DNA of 64,000 bases from Cacajao melanocephalus (lineage: Eukaryota; Chordata; Mammalia; Primates; Pitheciidae): contig CAUYLG010066169.1 of NCBI GenBank assembly GCA_963573385.1, positions 105,512-169,511 of the forward strand, in the 5' to 3' direction. A model generated the notes under the pieces. The model was not told where the DNA came from, made no database searches, and saw only the letters and a list, made by a program, of their open reading frames with translations. Below, piece after piece: positions 13,460 through 24,600 of the stretch. The translations under genes were made by a program, and so were the position numbers. Each line of letters opens with the position of its first letter. Within the stretch, counting starts at the first letter, position 1.

Positions 13460-13845
13460 CCTCCCCATTTTCAATAGTATTTATTAATCCCCTACTATAT
13501 TCTGCTCATTGTGGGCTCTAGGAATAAAGTGGAAAGCATAGGGCACAGTGTCTTCTTTCTCATTCTAATAGATAAAAAAGTTCTCAACAATTGTAATGCA
13601 AGATGATGATTGTTGTAATTAACACAGAAATTGCAGGAGAAGGCAATCTGCACTTCCTTTGGGAAACCAGAGGAAGAACAGGAGCTAGGACTTCCAAGAT
13701 GTGTAGGGATATGCTTGGGAGCTCAGTCATGAGAGGACAATGCAGGTAGAGGATTCTTAAGTGCAAAAGCCCAGAGGCTTGAAGTCAACCCAGGTCTGGT
13801 TCAGAGAAGGGCTAGTAATTTGGTATGGTCATGTGAGTGTGTATG
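13460..13845 (-). mobile_element. L2 LINE fragment
   Basis: 'tatttattaatcccctactatattctgctcattgtgggc' is the reversed L2 tail. The segment continues through 'gaggacaatgcaggtagagg' and 'aagtgcaaaagcccagaggc', which parallel the minus-strand L2 at 25780-26115. Confidence 0.72.
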
Positions 13846-14049
13846 AGGGATGAGGTGGATCAGAACACAATGAACATCATATATCCACTAAGATTTGCTA
13901 AAATTTATCCTGGAGGGGAGTATTCCTATTGCATTTGGATAGCTTTTAAGACAAAAGTTCTAACACTTAAAAGGAGGGTTAATTAATGTGATATTTTGAC
14001 GTTTATCTGATTCAAGTATCAGGTACTGGTCTGGGATTTAAGTTTTCTT
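13846..14049. other. unassigned sequence
   Basis: Nothing recognised. Confidence 0.5.
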
Positions 14050-14364
14050 CTTTCAGTGAAAATTTAGAATTTATATCTAAGTTAATGAAGCCTGTTCAGG
14101 ATTGTGTGCATGTATGTGTGCAGGTGTGTGTGTTGGGTGTTCTCAGGGTAATAGAAAAGGTATGGTTAGACAGAGGAGTCAATCAACCTTTCAGGGAGGT
14201 TTTACAGATGAATGCACTGTGGTGGGAGCACAGCAGGGTTTTGAGAAAAGAGTCTTAATGTGGAGAGACACTGATTTGGAGTAGGGAGAAAGACATCTAA
14301 TAGGAATTGAATAATATGAGGGAGAAAAAATAATCTAGAAACGAGTTGAAAGAGATAGCCTATG
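14050..14364 (+). repeat. copy 1 of a local ~310-bp duplication
   Basis: Two halves recur nearby. 14050-14197 matches the reverse complement of 15668-15823 (shared words include 'ggtgttctcagggtaatag' and 'cctttcaggga'). 14211-14364 matches 16394-16548 directly (shared 'gttttgagaaaagagtc' and 'ttggagtagggagaaag'). Family not recognised. The short frame 14102-14284 lies inside it and is not coding-like. Confidence 0.8.
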
Positions 14365-15667
14365 CAAGAAAGGATAGAGACTCTGTATTTGGATTTACAA
14401 TGCCTTTTTGGGGCAAGTAGTACTGCTGCCTATCATCTGAAGACATTGGGGCTTGGAGAGATTCAGCACTTGTCCTAGAGTCTGACACCCGGCAAACAGC
14501 AAAGCTTCTTTCACACCCAGGAAACTTACCTCCCGAACACACTCACATTAGCCACTCTGGCATTTTCCACTCTAGACCTGTCTTCTGTTCCATTACATCC
14601 TTAGTCAATGTAGTAGCTGTATTGTTTAATTATAAGTTACTGATATTTGCCAATAGACCCAGACTTGTCAAAGCTTAAAGGCTTAATGAATAAAATAATT
14701 GAATACCACATGTTAAGACAAGAAACCGTCTTCTTAGTGTGCTTCAAGTGTAGCACTTGGAATAGAAGCCTATTTAGACAAATCCTCATCTTTCCCCTGG
14801 ATATTAAAGACTGAACCTGGGAAAGAAAGCCGTTTTTGCTCTTTGGCAAAAGGCTATAAAGATACGACCTTAGAACTGTCAGGAGCCATAACCTTCACCA
14901 AGCACAGGTGTGAGAGTAGAGATATACCTGCAAAGACATGGAGATGACATTTGAAGAGAGAAGGGTCTGACTGTGCCCCAGACATTGTGTCCTTGTCATA
15001 TCTTCGTTTAGAAGAAACTTTGCTTTTCCAATACCTAACTATGTGAATCCATCAAATCCCTTTCTCAACTGAGTTACCTACATAGTTGGGTCCTTTGTAT
15101 GCCTAGCTCTGAATATTTGACTGAATATTTTCCTCATTCTTAGAAGAGTTCAATTTTTAAAAATTTATATTTTCACTGCATATTACGCTGTATTTTAGGT
15201 ATAACAATAATTATGCTAAATGAAATGATACCTAATGACTATCTTCTTTCTTTGAACTAGTACAAGTAAAATTTAATTTGTTGCTTGGCATTTAATAATC
15301 CAGCACTCAACAGGGTTTTCTTGATTGACAGCAAGTGGAAATGTGAAAGAAAGATATAAGGAATACATGACTCAAAGAGAATAAGAGAAATAGTACCTAT
15401 AAAATGGGGTTAAAAACCCCTCTTTAAATAATGAATTGCTTTTGACATCTTCTCTAGCAAATTTAAATTGTTAGACTAATTAGGCTTTACAATGCTGAGC
15501 ATTTTAGATTATCCTTTGAGTGTGATATTAAAAATAGGTAACGAATGTAATGCATGAGTATTGACCAACGAGAAAGGATGCTGCCCTTCAACAACTGATA
15601 TATGGCCATACTGGTGTGGCAGGTACTTACTGAACACAGGCTGGCCCTCATTCCAGCTTCTCACCTT
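14365..15667. other. unassigned unique sequence
   Basis: About 1.3 kb with no repeat family or coding signature recognised. Confidence 0.5.
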
Positions 15668-16393
15668 TCCCTGAAAGGTTACTTTACTCCTCTGTTCACC
15701 CATATCTTCTCTATTACCCTGAGAACACCCACCTACCTCACACACCTGCACACACACATGTACACAATCCCGATCAGGCTTTATTGACTTAGGCATAAAT
15801 TCTTAGTTTTCACTAAAAGCAGAGTTGGTCCCATGGGTTTAGCAAACACATGTTTTTCCTATTAAGGTAAGGGCAGCTTGTTTTAAAATTTAAACAAGGG
15901 TTCTGTGTTGTATGACTATCATTTGACTATTTTTGGCACTTTAATAACCATTATTTATGCAATCCTCCTTATAGCAAAATGTCTTCTATGTCTCTCAAGA
16001 AAGCATACGATTCTCTGGGTCCACAGGAAAACCCATGTGACCTCAGTAACACATTTTCCCATAGGGAGTTCAAAGTGGTTTGGATTTATGCTTTACGTTT
16101 GAAAGTGCTACTGTTGCTGATTTTAACTTTTGTGCTTGGCTTGCTCATCAGCAGAGAGATATGAATGAATTATCAAAGGCAAGGGTGATTTGAATGCTTC
16201 ACCTTTAACCCTGGAGCTAAGCAACCCCCTTAGCGAGAGCCAGTTAAGGGAGTAATTTAGTGAAAAGTAGCTTTTCGGTGTGTTCAACATGTAACTCAGA
16301 GACTCATGCTCTTTCCCGGTAAATTCTATTCCCGGCTTGACTATTTGTCACTATAGAGAATGTTGACATGTGCATAATTACGATAAAAAGTTT
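15668..16393. other. inverted segment carrying the first half of duplication copy 2
   Basis: 15668-15823 is copy 2 of the 14050-14197 sequence in reverse orientation, with its inner (junction) end at the left edge. If only this interval is flipped back, the two halves of copy 2 become contiguous at 16394. The remaining 15824-16393 is unassigned, AT-rich DNA. Confidence 0.65.
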
Positions 16394-16548
16394 AATGCAC
16401 TGTGGTTGAAGCACAGCAGAGTTTTGAGAAAAGAGTCCTAAGGTGGAAGGACACTGTTTTGGAGTAGGGAGAAAGCCATCTAATAGGAGTTGGGTAATGT
16501 GAGGGGGATAAAAAGTAGAAACAGGCGGTTGAAAGAGATAGCCCATGC
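16394..16548 (+). repeat. second half of duplication copy 2
   Basis: Begins aatgcactgtgg, exactly as at 14211, and follows copy 1 with roughly 85% identity by eye to 'aaagagatagcccatgc'. Confidence 0.8.
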
Positions 16549-17475
16549 TAGGCTAAAAATATAAGGATGTATGCTAGGTTAAAGTATAAGGATAAAAGGG
16601 CAAAAAATACAGATTAATAAGATGACAGTAATAAGGCTGATAGGCTGTGAAGAGGACAAAATGATTAGGTTTACAGAGAAGCAATCCTAGAACTGCTTTG
16701 CTTCTTTATAAATGAGTGTCCCCAAGAATGAGACTTGAGGCATTCAGGGTGTTGGAGAAAAAAATCAAGTAATTAGAGGCTTTGGAGGACACTCAGAAAT
16801 TCACTTATATTGATTTCCAGACTTCCACTAAGGGAAGAAGAACATGAAAGTTCCCCAACTCCAAGGAGTTCCAGCAGAGATCCAACATTTTTCTATGAAT
16901 CCAGTAACATGAACTTACTGAAATCTAGAAACCCTGCTAGCCACTTCAATAAAAAAAAGAAATTCAGATTGTTCTATTCATCCAGTGTTGTATGAAAAAT
17001 ACTGTTAAAAAGAGAGCAAAACAAATGCTTGCGTTCACACACATTCCTATGTGATAAGGCAACAAACACATGGGAAACCAAATCAGCAGTAATGGGGTCA
17101 TATCCCCCAACAAATGTGCTGCAACGAATGCTCAAAACTGGCAATCTTCTCTGTATATGTTTGTAGTTTCAAATGACTCTGGAGATAAAAATTATTTGTA
17201 TTACTTGCTTCTTTATAAGTGGCATTAAAACTTGTAGAAATGGGAAAATATGAATTGTGGGTGGAAAAGTATACAGTTTTCCTATGAGGCTTGCATATCC
17301 TGGAAGGACATGCTAGTAAAATGTATGTTTAGTGTTATGGAGAGATAAATGACCTAATGTAGGGAGGAGAAAGGAGGGGTTGAGAAAAGAAAAATTGAAG
17401 CATTTTATGAATCAGGCAGTTTGTACTTCATGTGCTGACATACTGGTAGGATATTATGTTAAGCTCAGCTTATAC
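16549..17475. other. unassigned sequence
   Basis: Short direct words such as 'aaatataaggat…atgctaggttaaagtataaggat' recur at 16550-16600. Nothing else was recognised. Confidence 0.5.
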
Positions 17476-17698
17476 CAGGGATCAATAAACTATGGTCCAA
17501 TGACCAAATCCAACCCAGCATTTGTTTTTGTCAACAAAGTTTTATTGGATAAAGCCATGCTCAGTGGGTAACATATCTTCTACAGGGCTTTCCCACTATA
17601 ATGGCAGAGTTGAGAATAACTACAGGGAACACATTATGGCCTGCAAGCGTAAGATAGTTACTCCCCATCCTTTTACAGGAAAAGTTTATAAACCCCTG
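17476..17698 (-). mobile_element. MER5A-like hAT-Charlie DNA transposon
   Basis: Terminal inverted repeats: left cagggatcaataaacta and right tttataaacccctg. The interior has 'gaccaaatccaacccagc', 'acaaagttttattggat' and 'cactataatggcagagttgag', the order of a MER5A-type element read in reverse. Complete or nearly so. Confidence 0.85.
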
Positions 17699-19299
17699 AT
17701 TTAGATAGTTGAAGGCTGCAATACTTAGAGGTATTCCTAAAGATTTACAGTCATAGGGTAGACTTCAATGAGTGGATTAACCCATAGTCTTTGGGAACTG
17801 TTGAGATGAAGATGAACTTTGAGTGTAGGTTGAAAGATGACAAGAAAAAGGTCTATGTGTTCTAATGGTGCCTGTGGAAGGGGCAGGGCCTGGCGTGCTG
17901 TTTCTCAGCTGCTGCCTGCAGGATCCTTATGATTTGCTGACCGAGTGTTCGCCGGCCTCAGATCTGCTTTCCAGCCAGCTTTCCCTTCATTCTTGCCACA
18001 TGAAACTTTAGCCATCTGCCCTCACAGCAGTGAGGGGTCCCCCAGAGCTAGGGGCTCAAGCTGATTAGCCCAATTTGTTATACTTGAGGATGTGGTGGTG
18101 GGAAGTCATACAAAAATGGGACACTGTTAAACAAAGGCACTTACTGAACAGGGTGTTATGAGATAAAATACCCATCATGTGATGCATACAAAAGGTATAA
18201 AATATGTAACTTGACGGAGAGCCACCGGCTGGTGTCATGAGCCAGGAATTCCCAAGAATGATGGGATTTGAGACGGGCTCTCAGGAATGGGAAAATACGG
18301 GTATATGAAGAAGGGTAAATATTCACCCTTGTGAAATTAGTGGGGATTTCCTCTTCTCTAGAACAGAGCTAAGCAACAGCTGGCTGACTTCCTATAGAGA
18401 ACGGCCTTTGTACACAGGGACTAAAGACACGGTCAAGGCTTTATACTCTAGGATTAAACAACCTCGGACCTTAAAGATATGGAATCTCTCAGCACAATTC
18501 TCACTATTCATTCAGGAATTTTTATTTGTCTGATCAAATTTCTCCCCAGTGGCATTACAATGTAAAGCCACAGGAGGTATTTTGCAATTTACACATTGAC
18601 AAAGAAAGAAACGCTTATTCATAAATCTATTTAAATGAAATTCACATGGAATGAATTGAACTAGAAACAGCAATAAGCTTACTTTCAAGGTAGGGAAATT
18701 GAGGTGTGAGAACAATTTCCCAGAGTGACAATTAGTGCCAGATTAGTTACTGAACTCAACTGTATTCGCTTGGAGTGCATAGAGCTGATGTAGAGTCATT
18801 ATGCACGAGTGAGACTTAGTTGATATATTTTTAAAATTTTCCTTTTTGCTTGGTGAATATCCACTGCTTTGAGTTCCAAAAGACTGAGGTGACTCTTATT
18901 CTTGCTTTCACCAGGAAAGTTCTGGATTACACCTGTCATTCTCAAAACTGTCCCAGTTTGGGTGATAAATTATACCCTACACCCCCCAGACCTCTTTACA
19001 AACTAGCAAGTAGTTGGAGGAGGATTAAGGCCCACATAGTCAGGGCCTGTGGAGGGGAGCATGATCCACATGAAGGCTGGTGTCCTGGTCTAAGTAGCTA
19101 TTAAGTATTTTCAATATTCCTCCTGTTGGCTTGGTGTTTCCCAGAGTCACAAATTCTCTAGGGGGCTTACAGTGATTCTCCTGCATCCTATGGTTTTGAC
19201 AGCCCCCTGCAGAGGGGAGAACTCAACTGCCTATGGTCCAGTGTCCTTTTGTGACCTGCGTGGCTCTGAGGATCTGGTCCAGCTGATCCGTCCACACTC
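17699..19299. other. unassigned unique sequence
   Basis: About 1.6 kb. 17880-18060 is GC-richer than its surroundings with a few CpGs (gaccgagtgttcgccgg) but shows no promoter pattern or open frame. No repeat recognised. Confidence 0.5.
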
Positions 19300-19470
19300 T
19301 CACCAGCCCTTATTCTCTGTGCTCTTGCCTGTGGGCCTCTTTTCAGTTTCATGAGAGCAACTCTTTCCCCCACACTCTTACTCTGCTTCTGATGTTCCGT
19401 CTCCCTCCTCATCTAGCTAAGGCATCCTCTAGGTCCCAGTTCTATTATCCCTTCCTCAGGCAAGCTTTCC
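19300..19470 (+). mobile_element. possible L2 LINE fragment
   Basis: 'cccttcctcaggcaagctttccttaacc' resembles the L2 'aggaagccttccctgacc' block, preceded by a pyrimidine-rich tract. Weak. Confidence 0.35.
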
Positions 19471-19506
19471 TTAACCTACTCTGGTAGCAAAATTCTAAGA
19501 TGACCC

Positions 19507-19869
19507 TGTGATGGTTAATACTGTCAAACTGATTTGATTAAAGGATGCAAAGTACTGATCCTGGGTGTGTCTGTGAGGGTGTTGCCAAAGGAGATTAACA
19601 TTTGAGTCAGTGGACTGGGAATGGCAGATCCACCCTTAATGTGGGTGGGTACCATCTAATCAGCTGCCAGCACAGCCAGAATATAAAAGCAGGCAGAAAA
19701 ACATGAAAAGGCTAGACTAGCTTAGCTTCACAGCCTAGATCTTTCTCCAGTGCTGCATGCTTCCTGCCCTTGAACATCAGATTCCAAGTTCTTCAGCTTT
19801 GGGACTCAGACTGGCTTCCTTGCTCCTTAGCTTGCAGATGCCCTATTGTGGGACCTTGTGATTGTATAA

Positions 19870-19919
<50 letters not shown>

Positions 19920-19947
19920 GAGTTTATTATGTGGGACCTTGTGATTG

Positions 19948-19986
<39 letters not shown>

Positions 19987-20012
19987 GAGTTTATTAAGTA
20001 GTATTAGGTCTT

Positions 20013-20044
<32 letters not shown>

Positions 20045-20296
20045 TACACACATATATATATAAAGAGGATATATCCCTCTCTCTAGATATATATCCCTCT
20101 TTCTTTATCTATATATATATATATCCCTCTAGATATATATATATATACACATATACATATGTACATATCCCTCTCTCTCTCTCTCTCTCTATCTATCTAT
20201 ATATATATATATCTTTCTAGATATATATCCCTCTGTGTATATATATATGTACATGTATATGTATATATATATCCCTCTATAGAAAACTCTAATACA
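19507..20296 (+). mobile_element. HERV-L (MLT2A-type) solo LTR
   Basis: Begins tgtgatggttaatactgtc. Contains 'atcctgggtgtgtctgtgagggtgttgcc', 'gagattaacatttgagtcagtgg' and 'ccttgtgattgtataaa', and ends ctctaataca. A perfect 5-bp duplication, gaccc, flanks it (19502-19506 and 20297-20301), so the boundaries are firm. The part from 19870 is hugely expanded by TA-type simple repeats. No internal ERV sequence is attached. Confidence 0.93.
19870..20278. repeat. (TA)n-rich compound microsatellite inside LTR
   Basis: Long ta runs at 19872-19915, 19952-19982 and many shorter blocks interspersed with ac, ct and 'tatccctct' units to 20278. 'gtgggaccttgtgattgtataaa' occurs at 19848 and again at 19931, showing tandem duplication of LTR sequence with its repeat tract. 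Confidence 0.95.
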
Positions 20297-20604
20297 GACC
20301 CCTAAGACGTGGGCCCCTGGTATACTCACATCTTCTACTTATTCAGGGAAACTAACCTAGATACTGCTGTGAAGAGACTTTGCAGACATAATTAAATTCC
20401 CAAATCAGTGGATCTTAAAATGAGGAGATTATCCTTGGTGAGCCTAACCCAATCAAATAATCTCTAAAGAGGATCTGGGCTCTTCCAGAAGAAAAAGATT
20501 TAAAGCAGGCAAGAAATACGACGTGAGGGAGGTTCTCTGTTTCTGGCTTTGAAGATGGTGGAGACCATGTGACAGAGTGTGAGTAGCTCCTAGGAACTGA
20601 TCAC

Positions 20605-21481
20605 TGATATCATATGTCTGTGTCCCCACCCAAAATCTCATCTTCAATTGTAATCCCCATAATCTCCATGTGTCAAGGACCATACCAAGTAGAGGTAATT
20701 GGATCATGGAAACTGGGGGATGTTTCCCCCATGCTGTTCTTGAGATAGTGTGTGAGTTCTTTTTTTTTTAAAAAAATATATTTTATACTGTATTTTAGAT
20801 TCTGGGGTGCATGTGCAGATCATGCAGAATTGTTGCATAGGTACATACATGGCAATGTGATTTAGTGCCTCTAACCCCCTGTCACCTATATCTGACATTT
20901 CTCCTCGTGTTATCCCTCCCCAACCTCCCTCCCCCCCACTGTCCCTCCCTTAGTCCCCTCAACAGACCCCAGTTTGTGATGCTACCCTCCCTGTGTCCAT
21001 GTGTTCTCATTGTTCAATACCTGCCTATGAGTAAGAACATGTGGTGTTTGATTTTCTGTTCTTGTGACCTTAAATGTAAATGGACTAAATACCCCAATCA
21101 AAAGACACAGACTGGCAAATAGGATAAAAAGTCAAAACCCAGCAGTGTGTTATATTCAGGAAACCCATCTCACCTGCAAGGACACACATAGGCTCAAAAT
21201 AAAGGGATGGAGGAAGATTTACCAAGCAAATGGAGAGATGGTGCATGAGTTCTTACCAGAGCTGATGGTTTTATAAGCATCTGACATTTCCCCTGCATGT
21301 TCTCACTCTGTCCTGCCACCCCGTGAAGAAGGTGCCTGCTTCTCCTTTGCTTTCCACCATGATTGTAAGTTTCCTGAGGCCTCCCAGCCATGTGGAACTG
21401 TGAGTCAATTAAACCTCTTTCCTTTATAGATTATCCAGTCTTGAGTATTTCTTCATAGTAGTATGAGAACAGACAAACACA
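20605..21481 (+). mobile_element. THE1/MST-like solo LTR, interrupted by an L1
   Basis: Starts tgatatcatatgtctgtg, followed by 'ccccacccaaaatctcatcttcaattgtaatccccataat'. After the L1 (20761-21236) it resumes with 'ccagagctgatggttttataag', 'tgattgtaagtttcctgaggcc' and 'actgtgagtcaattaaacctc'. The 5-bp duplication atcac is perfect (20600-20604 and 21482-21486). Confidence 0.93.
20761..21236 (-). mobile_element. L1 with 5' inversion (twin-primed), inserted in THE1-like LTR
   Basis: 20761-21067 is antisense L1 3' UTR starting with the oligo-dT tail ('ttctggggtgcatgtgcag', 'acctgcctatgagtaagaac'). 21068-21236 is sense-strand ORF2 endonuclease-region sequence encoding, among others, IQETHL and KIKGWRKIYQANG. 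Target duplications: gatagtgtgtgagttct (20744-20760) and gatggtgcatgagttct (21237-21253), 14 of 17 identical. Confidence 0.92.
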
Positions 21482-21504
21482 ATCACAGTCCCCAGCAGTA
21501 AGCC

Positions 21505-21872
21505 TGTATGTTAATCTGCATGGCTGCTTTAACAAAGCACCACAGACTGGGAGCTTAAACAGCAGACATTTATTTTCTCACAGTTCCAAAGGCAGGATGT
21601 CCTAGATTAAGGTCCAGCAGGGTCAGTTTCTGGCCAGACCTTTCTTCCTGGCTTGCAGATGACCACCTTCCTGGCTTGCAGATGACCACCTTCTTACTGT
21701 ATTCCCACACGCCGTTTTTTATGTGCTTGCATGTGGAGACAGAGAATCTCTCTTCATCTTTCTATAAGGCCATCAATAGGCAAATAGAATCTTATTTAAC
21801 CTTAATTACCTCCAAAGACCCACTCTCCCAATGCAGTCACATTGGAGGTTCCAACAAATGAATTCAGTGCAG
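21505..21872 (-). mobile_element. MLT1 LTR inserted in the MLT1-like host
   Basis: Reverse MLT1 landmarks: 'ctgctttaacaaagcaccacagactggg', 'acatttattttctcacagttcc', 'cttaattacctccaaagaccc' and 'gcagtcacattggagg'. Contains a small tandem duplication of 'cttcctggcttgcagatgacc' at about 21645-21690. Confidence 0.82.
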
Positions 21873-22234
21873 AGCAGCCAGTGAAGAAACAGGACCTCAT
21901 TTCTACGACTGCAAGAAACAGATCTTGCAGTTGTAGGAATCCTCTTTGTGTTCCCCAAAGACAGACTAAAAGTGAGTGTGCCCAAAGCCTTGATTTTAGC
22001 TCTGAGAGTCTGAGTGCAGAATCCAGTTCCACTGTTCCTGGAATTCTGACCTACAGAAGTTTGAGGTAATGGGTAGATATTGTTTTAAGCTGCTAACTTT
22101 GTGGTAGTTTGGGGCAATGTGAGAGAAAACTACTATACCCATAGGCTAGTTCATGCTCCTTTCTTCCCTACTCATACTACCATAATCTTTCCTTTTGTTA
22201 CTTTAATTCAGTTTGCAGTTATATAGTGAGTTAT

Positions 22235-23115
<881 letters not shown>

Positions 23116-23149
23116 TGTATACTCATTTTCGAGTTTTTGGGCTCTCCCT

Positions 23150-23265
23150 GCCAAGGCCCTTGAGTTAACGGAAGGTTTATTTTTGCCCAACATGGTGTCT
23201 CCAATGCCTTTCACAAAATAGGTGCTTAATAAATAAATCATCTAATTAATGAAGATATGAATGGA
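23150..23265 (+). mobile_element. probable L2 LINE 3' terminus
   Basis: 'cccaacatggtgtctccaatgcctttcacaaaataggtgcttaataaata' follows the L2 3' tail (…'gcacatagtaggtgctcaataaat'). Confidence 0.55.
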
Positions 23266-24344
23266 AAATCAGTGAGTATTTTGCCTGACCTCTCATTAGT
23301 TGATTTTCCTTTTCAACATGCTAACAGATACATATTTGAGAAGGAGTACACAGATCTAGGTTTGAAGTTAGTTAGAAAACTATTTCCATTCAGGGCCGGG
23401 CGTGATACTTGACAAAAACCTAGGTCCAGTCCTTGACATCTAAGGTAATGTGAACTATTATGAGAGCCTCTGAAGCGAGCCCTACTGCAGTCAGGCTTTG
23501 AGGCTGACTCTGCAGAAATTGGCCCTAACACAAGCAATAGGACACTTGTGGGTACACACTGAGTAAGCCACAGAATTGAAGGAAGAGCTGAGCAGTGAGC
23601 CTTGTGGAAGGGCAGGAACTGAGGCACCAGTGGGTGACTGGGAGTTTAGAAACAGACTCTCTTGCCCTCCCTTTCGGGCTCTGTCTTTGGGTAACGCAGC
23701 TGCAATGACCCTTTGTGTCTCAGAGCTAAATACTGTATTTTCCAGAGAGGAAATCTGATTGGCTGACTTGAGTCACATATTCATGCTGTGGTCAGAGCCT
23801 TGTAATTGGCAGTTCCACTAGACCTTGTGAAGTAGGGAAGTTCCACAAATAAAGGTGGTGTTCCCCAAAGACAGAGATAGGATGTTCAGCAGACAACCAG
23901 GCCAACTTCCTCTAAATGCTTCATGTCAGCTCGTCCTCAAACCAGTGACCCAACAAAATATTTATTCTGTTATTTCTGCTCTTCTAAAACCCGCCTCCTC
24001 TTCTGATATCAGGGCCTGTTTACTCTTTGGGCAATGGTCTCTGTAGCCATGTGGTATCAGTGGAGCTTCAGGAATGCATAGGAGATCCCAGCCAAACAAA
24101 TCCAGACCAAGGAGCTTCAGGTCCCTTGGACATATTGGAGGAAAAATACTATTTTTCTTTTGGAGGTTTCTAAGAATATGGGGCATAACTCTTGAAGATC
24201 TATTGCCACACAAAATGAAGTGCTTGACTGAGAGTAAAGCCCACACAAGATAAAATCTGAGTCCAGGACTGAGGAGAGCAAGACTGAGCTGTAATGATAC
24301 CTTTTGTGTCCCAGATCTGACCCAAATACTGAGCTTTTTAGTGA
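23266..24344. other. unassigned sequence
   Basis: About 1.1 kb. 'tctgattggctgacttgagtcacat' at 23753-23777 hints at an old repeat, but I could not name it. The 198- and 238-codon minus frames overlapping 23962-24833 are driven by the CCTT tract and are not genes. Confidence 0.45.
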
Positions 24345-24600
24345 GTGATCCTCCCTCCTCCCCCTTCCCTCCCTCCCTCCTCCCCTTCCCTCCCTCCCTA
24401 CTCCCCCTTCCTTCCCTCTCTCCTCCCCCTTCCCTCCTTCCCTCCTTTCCCTCCCTCCCTCCCTCCCTCCCTCCCTCCCTTCCTTCCTTCCTTCCTTCCT
24501 TCCTTCCTTCCTTCCTTCCTTCCTTCCTTCCTTCCTTCCTCTCTCTTCTTTCCCCCATTCTCTCCTTTCTTTCTTTTCTCCTTTTTTTTTCTTGTCTTCT
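24345..24600. repeat. (CCCT)n/(CCTT)n polypyrimidine tract
   Basis: Nearly pure C/T on the plus strand for about 255 bp. CCCT-type units run to about 24480 and then about sixteen uninterrupted CCTT units to 24540. Minus-strand frames made of Lys-Glu-Gly-Arg repeats are artefacts. Confidence 0.96.

Larger units (their letters stand above)
19475..22140 (+). mobile_element. MLT1-like LTR split by three nested LTR insertions
   Basis: Host pieces: 19475-19506 ('ctggtagcaaaattctaagatgaccc'), 20302-20604 ('gctgtgaagagactttgcagac', 'gagattatccttggtgagcc', 'gctttgaagatgg'), 21487-21504, and 21873-22140 ('ctgacctacagaagtttgagg', 'ttttaagctgctaactttgtgg'). Joined they follow one MaLR-type LTR from 5' to 3'. 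Family label is approximate. Confidence 0.72.

Noticed and set aside
17880..18060. GC-richer patch suggesting a CpG island or promoter
   Set aside because: Only a handful of CpGs, less than 200 bp long, and no TATA, initiator or downstream frame.
21064..21276. Open frame with L1 ORF2 endonuclease-like residues
   Set aside because: Only an inverted 170-bp ORF2 piece within a dead L1. It runs on into LTR sequence and is not a functional gene.
23385..23410. 'gggccgggcgtg' looked like the start of an Alu
   Set aside because: The sequence that follows does not continue as Alu.
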